A stretch of 36,735 nt of DNA from Actinomyces israelii DSM 43320 (GCF_000711965.1 NZ_JONS01000032.1:1-36735); one strand, 5' to 3'; shown: positions 14,637-23,540, counted from the stretch's first letter. The notes: generated from the sequence alone by a model not told the origin. Translations and numbers: made by a program.

Positions 14637-16172
14637 ATGACGACTGACGGCTCGGCGGCGCCTCTGCTTGAGGCGCACGGGATCACGAAAAGATTCCCCG
14701 GGGTGCTGGCCCTCGACGACGTGCGGTTCACGCTCCGCCCCGGTGAGGTCCACTCGCTGGTCGGCGAGAACGGAGCGGGCAAGTCCACGCTCATGAAGGT
14801 CCTGGGGGGCATCTACAGGCCCGACGCCGGTGTGATCCGGCTCGGCGGAGAGGAGACCGTGATCAACGGGCCCCTGGACGCGCAGTCCAAGGGGATCTCC
14901 ATCATTCATCAGGAGCTCAACCTCATGCCCGACCTCACGGTCGAGCAGAACATCTTCTTCGGGCGCGAGCAGTTCTTGGGAACGCGGTTCAACCTGTCGC
15001 CCAGGAAGATGCGCGAGGAGACCAGGGCCCTCCTGGAGCGGGTGGGGCTGAGCCTGAAGCCGGACGCGAAGGTGGGGGACCTGACCGTCGCGACGCAGCA
15101 GATGGTCGAGATCGCCAAGGCCCTGTCCTTCGACGCCAAGATCCTCATTATGGACGAGCCCACGGCCGCGCTCACCGAGCGCGAGACCGAGGCGCTGTTC
15201 CGCGTGATGAAGGACTTCATCAGCGACCGGACGGCGATCGTCTACATCTCGCACCGCATGAACGAGATCAAACGGGTCTCGAACACCATCACCGTCATGC
15301 GCGATGGCCGGTGGATCTCCACGAGTCCCGCGGAGGAGATGACGATCGACGACATTATCGAGAAGATGGTGGGGCGCAAGATCGCCACGGACATCCGTCC
15401 GGAGCCGCTGGACCCGCGGGCGCCGATCCGGCTCAAGGTCGAGGGCCTGAGCACGAAGGACCTCCTGAGGGACGTCAGCTTCGACCTGCGCAAGGGCGAG
15501 ATCCTCGGATTCGCCGGCCTGGTGGGCGCCGGCCGGACGGAGGCGGCCCGAGCGCTCATCGGTGCCGATCCCAGCACGGGCGGTCGGGTCGAGATCGACG
15601 GCAAGGAGGTCCGCATCAAGTCCCCGGAGGACGCGGTGCGGCACTCCGTCGCCTACCTGTCGGAGGACAGGAAGCGCTACGGCCTCCTGCTCGACAAGAG
15701 CCTGGTCGAGAACACCGCCCTGCCCTCCTACCGGTCGTGGGCGCGTGGCATCATCGTGGACGACTCGAGGGCCGCCGGAACCACCGACACCTATATCGGG
15801 CGGCTCCGGGTCAAGACGCCCTCGAAGTGGCAGAACACCAAGAACCTCTCGGGCGGCAACCAGCAGAAGGTCGTCATCGGAAAGTGGCTGGCCCGTGACT
15901 GCGACATCCTCATCTTCGACGAGCCCACGCGGGGCATCGACGTCGGAGCCAAGGACGAGATCTACGACCTGCTCAACAGTCTGGCGGCCCAGGGCAAGTC
16001 GATCATTGTCATCTCCTCGGAGATCCCCGAGGTCCTGCGCCTCTCCCAGCGCATTGTCGTCATGTGGGAGGGCCGCGTCACCGGCGTCCTCAACAACGAG
16101 GACGCCACCCAGAACTCAATCATGGCGCTGGCCACAGGCCAGGTCCCCGCGACGACGAAGGAGTCAGCGTGA
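14637..16172 (+). CDS. Sugar ABC transporter ATP-binding protein (RbsA/MglA type)
   Basis: The 511-aa protein has two fused ABC domains, as in RbsA, MglA and XylG. The first has Walker A GENGAGKST (43-51) and LIMDEPTAALTERE as Walker B. The second has the degenerate GLVGAGRTE loop normal for this class, LSGGNQQK as signature and LIFDEPTRGIDVGA. It energises uptake of a monosaccharide or polyol through the permease encoded next, whose GTG overlaps its stop. ATG 14637 is chosen, 10 bases after AAGGAG; a GTG at 14628 is too close to that site. Confidence 0.93.
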   Translation: MTTDGSAAPLLEAHGITKRFPGVLALDDVRFTLRPGEVHSLVGENGAGKSTLMKVLGGIYRPDAGVIRLGGEETVINGPLDAQSKGISIIHQELNLMPDLTVEQNIFFGREQFLGTRFNLSPRKMREETRALLERVGLSLKPDAKVGDLTVATQQMVEIAKALSFDAKILIMDEPTAALTERETEALFRVMKDFISDRTAIVYISHRMNEIKRVSNTITVMRDGRWISTSPAEEMTIDDIIEKMVGRKIATDIRPEPLDPRAPIRLKVEGLSTKDLLRDVSFDLRKGEILGFAGLVGAGRTEAARALIGADPSTGGRVEIDGKEVRIKSPEDAVRHSVAYLSEDRKRYGLLLDKSLVENTALPSYRSWARGIIVDDSRAAGTTDTYIGRLRVKTPSKWQNTKNLSGGNQQKVVIGKWLARDCDILIFDEPTRGIDVGAKDEIYDLLNSLAAQGKSIIVISSEIPEVLRLSQRIVVMWEGRVTGVLNNEDATQNSIMALATGQVPATTKESA

Positions 16173-17203
16173 GCACCGTGAAAGCAACCGCCCCCGATGC
16201 GGAGAAGAAAGCGCTCCGCGGCCAGAAGAAGAAGGGAGACCGATCGAGCTTCCTCACCCGGCACGGCTCCCAGGTGCTGGTGGTGGTCTCCGAGCTGATC
16301 CTCATCGCCGGCTTCGCGATCGCCAGCCCGTACTTCCTGCAGGTCGCCAACTTCTCGGCGCTGCTCCTGGACGCCTCCGTCTACGTCCTGCTCGCCCTGG
16401 GCCTGACCTTCGTCATCGCCACCGGAGGCATCGACCTGACACCGGGATTCGGCATCGCCTTCACGGGCGTCTGCCTGGCCGTGGCCATGAAGTGGGCCGC
16501 CGGGGCCGGAATGGGCATGGCGCTGGTCATCCTCATCGGCGTGGCCGTGGGCCTGCTCGCCGGGGCCCTGATGGGGACCGTCAACGGCATCCTCGTCGCC
16601 TATCTGCGCATGCAGCCCATGATCGCCACGCTGGCCATGATGCTCATCGCCTGGGGCATGGCCCTGGTCATCTCCGGAACCTCCGCCATTCCGCTCTCGG
16701 AGTTCACGGCCTTCCTCAGGCTCGGCCAGGGCCGCACGCTCGGGGTCACGAACGCGCTCTACCTCATTGCGATCGTGGCCGTCATCGCGGCCTACCTCCT
16801 CAACCGCACCCTCATCGGCCGCTACGCGCTCGCGATCGGCTCCAACGAGGAGGCCACCCGCCTGTCCGGCGTGAACGTCAAGAAGTGGAAGATGCTCGTC
16901 TACACGCTCGGCGGCACCTTCACCGGTCTCGCGGGCGTCCTCATGGCCTCGCGCCTGGCGTCGGGCAAGCCCGACGTCGGCCAGTCCTACGAGATGTACG
17001 CCATCGCCGCGGCGGTCCTGGGCGGGGCCTCGCTGCAGGGCGGCCGGGCCTCGGTCTTCGGCTCGGTCGTCGGCGCCATCGTCATCGCCACGATCCGCAA
17101 CGGCGCCGTGCTCATGGGCATCCCCGACCAGTGGCAGAAGGTCCTCCTGGGCATTGTCGTCCTCGGCGCGGTGTACCTGGACGCCCGACGCCAGAAGAGC
17201 TGA
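16169..17203 (+). CDS. Sugar ABC transporter permease (RbsC type)
   Basis: The 344-aa integral membrane protein of the RbsC/AraH/MglC family has a basic cytoplasmic N-terminus followed by about ten hydrophobic segments. The GGIDLTPG segment (the usual GGIDLSVG loop), YALAIGSNEEATRLSGVNVKKWKM (coupling region that meets the ATPase) and YEMYAIAAAVLGGASLQGGR are diagnostic. It starts with GTG overlapping the ATPase stop (GTGA), whereas a longer frame from 16064 only overlaps the ATPase gene. A gap of about 100 bases separates it from the binding-protein gene. Confidence 0.92.
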   Translation: MSTVKATAPDAEKKALRGQKKKGDRSSFLTRHGSQVLVVVSELILIAGFAIASPYFLQVANFSALLLDASVYVLLALGLTFVIATGGIDLTPGFGIAFTGVCLAVAMKWAAGAGMGMALVILIGVAVGLLAGALMGTVNGILVAYLRMQPMIATLAMMLIAWGMALVISGTSAIPLSEFTAFLRLGQGRTLGVTNALYLIAIVAVIAAYLLNRTLIGRYALAIGSNEEATRLSGVNVKKWKMLVYTLGGTFTGLAGVLMASRLASGKPDVGQSYEMYAIAAAVLGGASLQGGRASVFGSVVGAIVIATIRNGAVLMGIPDQWQKVLLGIVVLGAVYLDARRQKS

Positions 17204-17304
17204 GCCCCGCCGTCAGGCGGAGACCCGCTCACAACCGATTCATCACCCCCACCGGTCCCGGAGAGTCCTGGACCATGACACAACTGACACAAGGAGAACG
17301 AACA

Positions 17305-18279
17305 ATGAGGTTCAAGAAGGCTCTCGGTCTCGTGGCGGCGCTGGCGCTGTCGATGACCGGTCTGACCGCCTGCGGCGGTTCGGGCGGTACCGCCGGCGGC
17401 GGTGGCGGCGGGACCATCGCCGTTGTCGCCAAGGGCTACGCCAGCCCCTTCTGGGCCGCCGTCAAGGCGGGCGCGGAGGCCGCGGGCGCCGATCTCGGAT
17501 ACAGCATCACCTTCAACGGTCCCGACACCGAGACCGACGTCCCGCGCCAGAACGACCAGCTTCAGCAGGCCCTGGTCAAGCAGCCGTCGGCGCTCGTCTT
17601 CGCCGCGCTCGACTCGGACTCGCAGGGCACCGTGCTCCAGCAGTTCACGGACGCCTCGATCCCGGTCGTCGCCTTCGACTCCGGCGTTCCGGGCTCGGAC
17701 ATCCCGAAGACAACCGTCGCCACGGACAACGCGGCCGCCGCCGGCGAGGCCGCGAGCCACCTGTCCGGGCTCATCGGCGCCAAGGGGAAGGTCGCGATCA
17801 TCTGCCACTCGCAGACCTCGGTGACCGGGCAGGACCGCGAGCAGGGCTTCCGCGACTGGGTCGCCAAGAACGCGCCCGGCATCCAGATCGTCGACGTGCA
17901 GTACAACAACTCCGACCAGGCCGTCGCCCAGCAGCAGGCCGCCGCAATCCTCCAGGCGAATCCGGACCTCGCCGGGATCTTCGCCACGGACGACGACGGC
18001 GCCGTCGCCGCCGCGCAGGCGACGGAGACCGCCGGCATGACCAAGACGGTCAAGATCGTCGGCTTCGACTCCGGCAAGCCGCAGATGGACCTCATCACCG
18101 CCGGCACCATCGCCGGCTCCGTCACGCAGAACCCCTACGAGATGGGCTACCAGGCCGTCGTCGCGGCCGACAAGGTCATCAAGGGCGAGACCGTCGAGAC
18201 GTTCATCGACTCCGGCTACTACTGGTACGACACGACCAACATGAAGGACGAGAACATTCAGAAGGCCGTCTACGAGTGA
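17305..18279 (+). CDS. Sugar-binding lipoprotein (RbsB type)
   Basis: The 324-aa extracellular solute-binding lipoprotein has a signal peptide MRFKKALGLVAALALSMTGL followed by lipobox LTAC with Cys23 as the lipidated residue, then a short Gly-rich linker and a type I periplasmic-binding-protein fold. Ligand-region phrases are KGYASPFWAAVKAGAEAAGA, VVAFDSGVPGS, IFATDDDGAVAAAQATETAG and VGFDSGKPQM, close to ribose/inositol-binding proteins. The ribosome-binding site AAGGAG sits at 17291-17296. As last gene of the operon behind ATPase and permease it delivers the substrate. A large hairpin lies about 130 bases beyond its stop. Confidence 0.93.
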   Translation: MRFKKALGLVAALALSMTGLTACGGSGGTAGGGGGGTIAVVAKGYASPFWAAVKAGAEAAGADLGYSITFNGPDTETDVPRQNDQLQQALVKQPSALVFAALDSDSQGTVLQQFTDASIPVVAFDSGVPGSDIPKTTVATDNAAAAGEAASHLSGLIGAKGKVAIICHSQTSVTGQDREQGFRDWVAKNAPGIQIVDVQYNNSDQAVAQQQAAAILQANPDLAGIFATDDDGAVAAAQATETAGMTKTVKIVGFDSGKPQMDLITAGTIAGSVTQNPYEMGYQAVVAADKVIKGETVETFIDSGYYWYDTTNMKDENIQKAVYE

Positions 18280-18412
18280 CGGGTCCTGAGGGGCCCTCTC
18301 CCCGCCCGACGGCGGTCTCGGAGAGGTCATGGGCCCGGCGGCTGCCGCCGGCTGCGGTGCTCCCGTCGCCCTTCCACCCTCTGCGCGCGGGCCCCGACGC
18401 CTGCAGAGGCCT

Positions 18413-18454
18413 CGCGCCCTCGTCCCCCGCCAGTGGGCTGGGGACGAGGGCGCG
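18413..18454 (+). terminator. Hairpin between the ABC operon and nanE
   Basis: A perfect 15-bp stem (18413-18427 with 18440-18454, core GCGCCCTCGTCCCC) has a 12-base loop and no U-tract. It lies between convergent genes and could serve both strands. The remainder of the 18280-18585 gap shows only the short repeat copy below. Confidence 0.7.
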
Positions 18455-18467
18455 GGGGCGACGCGGG

Positions 18468-18486
18468 TTTCTACCGATCTCGGCGA
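18468..18486 (-). repeat. Intergenic GAGATCGGT repeat, partial inverted copy 4
   Basis: Read on the minus strand it is TCGCCGAGATCGGTAGAAA, sharing CGCCGAGATCGGT with the copies near prfA. It sits directly after the convergent-gene hairpin. Confidence 0.45.
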
Positions 18487-18585
18487 GGGGGAGGCGTGAG
18501 CCGGGTCGCGCCTCGTTGGAATCACCCGTGAGGGCCTCGCCGCGACGAGCGGGCCTCCGTTCCCCCGGCGGCGCCTCCTCGCCCG

Positions 18586-19275
18586 TCAGCGCTTCAGCTC
18601 CTGCGCGATCCCCTTGCGGAACCAGCGGGTGATCGATGCCGGGTGCGTGATGGCCGTGCCCACCGTCACCGCCGTCGCGCCGCGCTGGAAGGCGGCGGCG
18701 GCCGCGGCGGCGTCGTGGATACGGCCCTCCGCCACGATGGGAGCCTCGGCGCGTCCGGCCAGCTCCTCGATAAGGTCCAGGTCCGGGCCGTCCGTGGCCG
18801 GCCGTTCACCGGTGTAGCCGGCCAGGGTCGTGCCGATCACGTCGGCGCCGGCGTCCAGGGCGGCCAGACCGTCCTCCAGCGATCCGCAGTCCGCCATGAC
18901 GGTGACCCTCGGGAACTGGCGCTTCAGCTCGGCGAGGGTCTCGGCCAGGGTGCGCCCGTCAGGGCGGGGACGGCGCGTGCCGTCGACGGCCACGATGTCG
19001 CACCCGGTCCCGGCCACGGCCAGCGCGTCCTTCAGCATGGGCGTGATGTAGACGTCCTCGTGACCGGTTTTCACCAGGCCGATGATCGGCACGTCCAGCA
19101 GCGGCCGGGCCAGGCGCAGGTCCTCCAGGCCCTTCAGCCGGACTCCCGCGGCGCCGCCGCCGACCACCGACTGGGCTACCTGGACCATGGTCTCCGGGTG
19201 GAGCATCGGCTCACCGGGATACGCCTGGCAGGAGACGACCAGCCCGCCGCGGAGCGCCTCGATCGGGTCACTCAT
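18586..19275 (-). CDS. nanE: N-acetylmannosamine-6-phosphate 2-epimerase
   Basis: The 229-aa TIM-barrel enzyme of the NanE family converts ManNAc-6-P to GlcNAc-6-P. Family segments are GLVVSCQAYPGEP at the N-terminus, IIGLVKTGHEDVYITP with the catalytic Lys69, VMADCGSLEDGLAALDAGAD, IGTTLAGYTG and APIVAEGRIHD with Glu183 (the other catalytic residue in characterised NanE). It is last in an operon of five genes on the minus strand with nanK at the head, and its start overlaps the preceding hydrolase by 8 bases. Neither a sialic acid lyase nor a GlcNAc-6-P deacetylase is present here. Confidence 0.95.
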   Translation of the reverse strand: MSDPIEALRGGLVVSCQAYPGEPMLHPETMVQVAQSVVGGGAAGVRLKGLEDLRLARPLLDVPIIGLVKTGHEDVYITPMLKDALAVAGTGCDIVAVDGTRRPRPDGRTLAETLAELKRQFPRVTVMADCGSLEDGLAALDAGADVIGTTLAGYTGERPATDGPDLDLIEELAGRAEAPIVAEGRIHDAAAAAAAFQRGATAVTVGTAITHPASITRWFRKGIAQELKR

Positions 19276-20191
19276 GGGACATCTCCCCTGTCGTTGAGGA
19301 TGCGAGTCGGCTCAGAACGAATTCTCTCGCGCGCTCGGCGATGGCGGGCCCGTCCAGGCCGAGGACCCCGTGGCACGTCCCGGGAAGCAGGAGCGCCTCC
19401 GTGGGGACGCCGGCCTCGGTGAGGGCCCGCGCGAAGGCGAGGTCCTCGTCCATGAGCGGATCGCACTGGTTCGCCAGCAGGAAGGTCGGCGGGAATCCCG
19501 TCAGGTCGGTCTCCCTGGCCGGGGCCGCGTGGGTGTCGGCCTGCGCGCCCCCGAGGTAGGCCGCCCAGGAGGCGGTGGCGTTCTTCAGGTCCCATACGGC
19601 CGTGTCGGCGGCGTCGCGCATGGAGGGCGTGTCCAGGCGGTCGTCGAGGACCGGCTCGATGAGGAACACCCGGTCGGGCATCGTCTCGGCGCAGTCGCGG
19701 CAGTGAAGGGCGAGCCCCGCGGCCAGGTTCCCCCCGGCGGAGTCCCCGTAGACGATGCGCACCGCGTCGGGGTGCCGCGCCAGGATCCACCGCCACGCCG
19801 CCACGCAGTCCTCGAGAGGCGCGGGGTAGGGGTGCTCGGGAGGGAGCCGGTAGTTCGGGCTGACCACGACGGCCCCGGTGCGCAGCGCCAGCAGGGCGTT
19901 CCAGTCGTCGTCGTACGCGGCCTGCCCCGCCACGAAGCCGCCGCCGTGGATGGACAGGATCACCGCGTTCGCGCCCGCGGCCGGGGTGTGGAGCCTCAGT
20001 TCCAGGTCCGCGCCCCCGCTCGGGGCGGTGCGCACCGTGCGCCTCACGCCCTCGGGAGCAGGAGTCTCGTGGCCGAGGATCGCCGCACCGGCCGCTCGCA
20101 TGGTCTGCGGATCCCAGGTGGTCTGCGGGGGGACGCCGCCCACCGCCGCAGCCACCTCGGGGTCGAGCAGACGAGCAGGTTCCAGCGTCAT
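19268..20191 (-). CDS. Alpha/beta hydrolase fold-3 esterase (HSL type)
   Basis: The 307-aa cytoplasmic esterase belongs to the hormone-sensitive-lipase-like family. The oxyanion HGGG is at 82-85, the nucleophile elbow GDSAG at 149-153 (Ser151), the acid Asp244 in NQCDPLMDE and His274 in GTCHGV, so the catalytic triad is complete. Such enzymes hydrolyse short acyl or acetyl esters. Embedded in an operon with NanK and NanE, it may remove O-acyl groups from an imported amino sugar, but the substrate is inferred from context only. The ATG at 20191 overlaps the stop of the upstream hydrolase (ATGA). A longer frame exists upstream but is shadow. Confidence 0.87.
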   Translation of the reverse strand: MTLEPARLLDPEVAAAVGGVPPQTTWDPQTMRAAGAAILGHETPAPEGVRRTVRTAPSGGADLELRLHTPAAGANAVILSIHGGGFVAGQAAYDDDWNALLALRTGAVVVSPNYRLPPEHPYPAPLEDCVAAWRWILARHPDAVRIVYGDSAGGNLAAGLALHCRDCAETMPDRVFLIEPVLDDRLDTPSMRDAADTAVWDLKNATASWAAYLGGAQADTHAAPARETDLTGFPPTFLLANQCDPLMDEDLAFARALTEAGVPTEALLLPGTCHGVLGLDGPAIAERAREFVLSRLASSTTGEMSHE

Positions 20192-20988
20192 GACGCCGCC
20201 TCCTCCAGGAAGGGGTCGCACACCGCGTGGAACCCCTCGGCCCGGTCGCGGCGCACGCAGTGCGAGGCGCCCGGAACCACGGCCGTGCGGATCACCGGGT
20301 TGCCCAGGAGGCGGACCGTCTCCAGCCCGTCGGCGCCGATCAGCACGTCGCCCCCGTCGGAGGTGACCAGCAGGGTCGGTACCGTCAGGGCCGCGGCGAC
20401 CCCGGTCCAGGAGGTGCGGACAGACACCTCGCCGGTGCGCACGAAGTCGCGATCGACCTGGACCTTGCCCTGCAGCCAGGCGCAGGCCTCCTCCAGGTCC
20501 CACGCGGGGTACGCCTCGCGGTTCTCCGTCAGGGCGCGGCCGGGGTCGTCGCAGATCCGCGCCATGCGGTCGGCCAGGGCCGGGGCCCCCGCCCGGTAGG
20601 AGGCCGCCTGCTCATCGGAGAGCCAGGCGGGCTCCTCCAGGATGACGGCATCGACGAGGTCGGGGCGGGCCGCTGCGGCAGCGGCTGAGACCGCTCCCCC
20701 CATCGAGTGGCCGATCAGGATGCAGGGGGCCTCGTGGCCGCGGTCCTCGACGAGGGCGATGAGGTCCTCGACCATGACGGCGACCGGATCGGCCAGCTGG
20801 GCGGGCGTGAAACGGGCGGACAGGCCGTGACCGCGCGCGTCCACCGACGTCACGTCGTAGAGGTCCTGCCAGCGCCGGTGCTCGGCGGCCAGGGAGGCGG
20901 CGTTGTCGGTGACCCCGTGGCTGAGGAAGAGCTGCGCGGACCCCGCCCGGACGGTACGGGTGCAGGCGATCCCCGCGCCGGCGGTCAT
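20188..20988 (-). CDS. Alpha/beta hydrolase
   Basis: The 266-aa alpha/beta-hydrolase has the oxyanion-region SHG (23-25), nucleophile elbow GHSMG (Ser95 at 93-97), a VDARGHGLS segment typical of the superfamily, an acid at Asp211 or Asp214 (LVTSDGGDV) and His243 in PGASHCVRRD. The subfamily (esterase, lactonase or peptidase) cannot be told by eye. Both its ends overlap neighbours by ATGA, so it is stoichiometrically coupled to the sugar porter and to the HSL-type esterase. A lid region (about 120-185) is rich in Ala and Asp. Confidence 0.83.
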   Translation of the reverse strand: MTAGAGIACTRTVRAGSAQLFLSHGVTDNAASLAAEHRRWQDLYDVTSVDARGHGLSARFTPAQLADPVAVMVEDLIALVEDRGHEAPCILIGHSMGGAVSAAAAAARPDLVDAVILEEPAWLSDEQAASYRAGAPALADRMARICDDPGRALTENREAYPAWDLEEACAWLQGKVQVDRDFVRTGEVSVRTSWTGVAAALTVPTLLVTSDGGDVLIGADGLETVRLLGNPVIRTAVVPGASHCVRRDRAEGFHAVCDPFLEEAAS

Positions 20989-22343
20989 GCGTCCCTCCGC
21001 ACGTGTTCGCGCTCGATGTCCTCGAGCGTCTTGCCGCGCGTCTCGGGGATGACCTTGATCGCGAAGACGGCCAGCAGGGCCGTGGCCACGGCGTAGATGC
21101 CGAAGGTGCCCGCGCCGCCGAGGACGTCGAAGAGGCTGAGGAAGGTCAGGGAGACGATGAAGCTCAGCGTCCAGTTCACCCCGGTCGTGAGGCTCATGGC
21201 GGTGGCGCGGATACGCAGAGGGTAGAGCTCGGAGGGAATGATGAAGACGACGATGTCCAGGCCGACGGCGACGGCGGCGATGTAGAGGAAGATGCAGGCC
21301 ACACCGATGAAGGACTTCGCGCCGGACTCGATGCCGCCCATGAGCAGGAAGGCGAAGACGGCGAGGCAGACCGCCTGACCGGCGGCGCCCGCGGCGAGGA
21401 GCCCGGTGCGGCCGATCCTGTCGACCAGGCCCATGCCGACGACGGTGAAGACAAGATTGATGACGCCCACGCCCACGGTGGCCAGGAGCGCCGAGGAGGC
21501 GCCGAGGCCCGCGCTCTCGAAGATCGAGGGGGCGTAGTAGACGACCGCGTTGACGCCGGTCAGCTGGCCGAGGACCTGCAGGCCGACGCCGGCGACGAGG
21601 ACGTGACGCAGCCGGGGGTCGAGGAGCGCCCTCCACCCCTCCGACTCGACGGCCTGGCTGCTGGTGGCGCGGATGTCCTCCAGCTCGGGATCGATCTCCT
21701 CGGGAGCGCGGAACTTCTTCAGCACCCTGCGGGCGTCGTCGGCGCGGCCGTTGACGGCGAGCCAGCGCGGGGACTCGTCCAGGCTGAGGACACCGATGCC
21801 CAGCAGCAGGGAGGGGATGACGGCCAGGCCGATCATCCAGCGCCAGTCCTGGCTGATGCCGGCCAGGGCGTAGTTGGACAGGTAGGCGAACATGATGCCG
21901 GAGACGATCATGAGCTGGTTCAGGCCGACCAGTCGGCCCCGCAACTCGGCGGGGGCGAGCTCTGAGATGAACACCGGGACGATGCTGGAGGCGCAGCCGA
22001 CGGCCAGGCCGAGGATGACGCGGGAGACGACCATGATCGGCACGGATGTGGAGAAGGCCGCCAGCAGTGAGCCGCCGACGAACACGGCGGAGGCGACCAG
22101 CAGGATCGGACGGCGCCCGAACTTGTCGGACAGGCGCCCGGAGGTCATGGCGCCGACGGCGGCTCCGACGGTCAGGGAGGAGACGACGATGCCCGAGGTC
22201 AGGGAGTTCAGGCCGAAGTAGTCGGTCATGGCGGGCAGCGCGCCGGAGATGACTCCGGTGTCGTAGCCGAAGAGCAGGCCGCCCAGGGCGATAATGAGGG
22301 CCGCCCAGATGACGTGCCCGCTGTGGGCTTTGGTCGTGGACAT
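20985..22343 (-). CDS. MFS sugar porter, GalP/XylE/IolT-like
   Basis: The 452-aa, 12-helix transporter of the sugar porter family has GGLLFGYDTGVISGALPAMT in helix 1, GRLSDKFGRRPIL (motif A), DESPRWL after helix 6, QLTGVNAVVYYAPSIFE in helix 7 and PETRGKTLEDIEREH at the C-terminus. These mark proton-coupled monosaccharide or polyol symporters such as GalP, XylE and IolT. Position between nanK and two hydrolases suggests it imports the amino sugar consumed by the operon. The start ATG 22343 is 2 bases after the nanK stop, and its stop overlaps the next gene by ATGA. Confidence 0.92.
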   Translation of the reverse strand: MSTTKAHSGHVIWAALIIALGGLLFGYDTGVISGALPAMTDYFGLNSLTSGIVVSSLTVGAAVGAMTSGRLSDKFGRRPILLVASAVFVGGSLLAAFSTSVPIMVVSRVILGLAVGCASSIVPVFISELAPAELRGRLVGLNQLMIVSGIMFAYLSNYALAGISQDWRWMIGLAVIPSLLLGIGVLSLDESPRWLAVNGRADDARRVLKKFRAPEEIDPELEDIRATSSQAVESEGWRALLDPRLRHVLVAGVGLQVLGQLTGVNAVVYYAPSIFESAGLGASSALLATVGVGVINLVFTVVGMGLVDRIGRTGLLAAGAAGQAVCLAVFAFLLMGGIESGAKSFIGVACIFLYIAAVAVGLDIVVFIIPSELYPLRIRATAMSLTTGVNWTLSFIVSLTFLSLFDVLGGAGTFGIYAVATALLAVFAIKVIPETRGKTLEDIEREHVRRDA

Positions 22344-22345
22344 GG

Positions 22346-23356
22346 TCAGTCTCCCGTTCGTTCTGCGAGTCGTTCGGTGCTGGGCGCCCACCCCAGGTGG
22401 ATGAGGGCGTAGGCGGCAGCGCCGAGCAGTGCTGCCTGCGATCCGCGGGTCGCGGTGGTCAGGGGCGTGGCGGCGACGACGTCCATGGCGTCGTGGGCCA
22501 CCCCCTGCCTGACGGCGTCGAGCCATCCGCTGTAGGCCTCCGTCACCCCGCCGGCCAGGGCGACCAGGTCGACGTCGACGGTGTTGAGCAGGCTCCCGAT
22601 GACCCGGCCTGTGGCGAAGCCGGCGATGCGGTAGGCCTCCTGAGCGGCGGCGTCCCCCCGCTCGGCGGCCGAGGCCAGGCTCCGCCCGTCCCGGCCGGCC
22701 TCCTCATCGGCACCCAGTCCCGCGGCGATGCGCAGGATGCCGGGTCCGGAGGCGAGGCCCTCGAGGTGGCCGCTGCGCCCGCAGGTGCACTCCACGCCCT
22801 CGGCCTCGCTGACGCCGATGTGGCCGATATGACCGGCCGCGCCGTGCGAGCCCTGCAGCAGACGGCCGTGGGTGACGATGCTGCCGCCGATTCCCGTGCC
22901 GACTGCCACCATCAGCATCGAGTCGCGTCCTCGCCCGGCGCCGAAGAGCGCCTCGCCCAAGCCGTGGGCGTGGGCGTCGTTGAGGGCGTAGAAGGGCGCG
23001 CCGAACGCCGCGGCGAAGGGTGCGGCCAGATTCGCGCCGGCCCATCCGGGGATGGTGTCGGTGGCGTGGGTCACCACGCCGTGGGTGGAATCGATGACGC
23101 CGCCGGCGGACATGCCCACGGCGTCCAGGCAGGTGCCGGGATGGGCCGCGAGCACCTCCTCGGCCACTCGGACGGCGGCGGCGAGGACTCCGCCGTGGCC
23201 GTCGGATGCCACGGTCGGAGTCGTCGCTGTCTCGACGATCTCCGCGTCGCCGCCCCTGATGCGCACCAGTGCGGCATTGATCTTGGTTCCGCCGATGTCC
23301 AGCGCCACGACGCTGCTCGCAGCGCCGGCGTCGTCCCTCGACGATGGGGATTGCAC
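22346..23356 (-). CDS. nanK: ROK-family kinase, likely N-acetylmannosamine kinase
   Basis: The 336-aa ROK kinase has DIGGTKINAAL (phosphate loop, residues 20 on), catalytic Asp127 in ALNDAHAHGLGEA, AVGTGIGGSIV, and a zinc site with His179, Cys190, Cys192 and a histidine (197) where many ROK proteins have a third cysteine (CTCGRSGHLEG). As head of an operon ending in nanE it most likely phosphorylates ManNAc at C6. GTG 23356 is chosen because AAGGAG precedes it, although the 12-base spacing is long. ATG 23440 would add 28 residues but starts directly on a GntR-type operator, which makes it less likely. Confidence 0.88.
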   Translation of the reverse strand: MQSPSSRDDAGAASSVVALDIGGTKINAALVRIRGGDAEIVETATTPTVASDGHGGVLAAAVRVAEEVLAAHPGTCLDAVGMSAGGVIDSTHGVVTHATDTIPGWAGANLAAPFAAAFGAPFYALNDAHAHGLGEALFGAGRGRDSMLMVAVGTGIGGSIVTHGRLLQGSHGAAGHIGHIGVSEAEGVECTCGRSGHLEGLASGPGILRIAAGLGADEEAGRDGRSLASAAERGDAAAQEAYRIAGFATGRVIGSLLNTVDVDLVALAGGVTEAYSGWLDAVRQGVAHDAMDVVAATPLTTATRGSQAALLGAAAYALIHLGWAPSTERLAERTGD

Positions 23357-23440
23357 GGGAAGCTCACTCTCCTTCGAGTCGTTCTGCGCGGGAGCCGGGT
23401 GGGTCCTGGCGCATCCGTCGGGCGGTCCTCGGCCCTTCAT

Positions 23441-23520
23441 AACACCCTATGGTGTTTTCGAGCACCCTAGGGTGCGCGACATGAATAGTACACCTGATCT
23501 AGGGTTGTTGAGAACACCCC
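23441..23520. promoter_or_regulatory. Three operator copies between nanK and gntR
   Basis: Site 1 is AACACC-CTAT-GGTGTT (23441-23456). Site 2 is the perfect 14-bp palindrome GCACCCTAGGGTGC (23462-23475), exactly 20 bp centre to centre from site 1. Site 3 is imperfect, GGGTTGTT-GAGA-ACACCCC (about 23502-23520). The consensus is close to AACACCCTAGGGTGTT. A minus-strand -10 (TACTAT, 23490 to 23485) lies between sites 2 and 3, so binding would block nanK transcription. The adjacent GntR is the expected ligand. Confidence 0.7.
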
Positions 23521-23540
23521 AATGAAGTGGAGACGGAAAC

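Noticed and set aside
15562-17304. Upstream extension of the binding-protein frame
   Set aside because: It overlaps the ATPase and permease genes; the lipoprotein signal peptide starts at 17305 with its own ribosome-binding site.
23441-23475. Palindromes near nanK as a rho-independent terminator
   Set aside because: They sit between divergent genes upstream of both starts and repeat as a family, which fits operators better.
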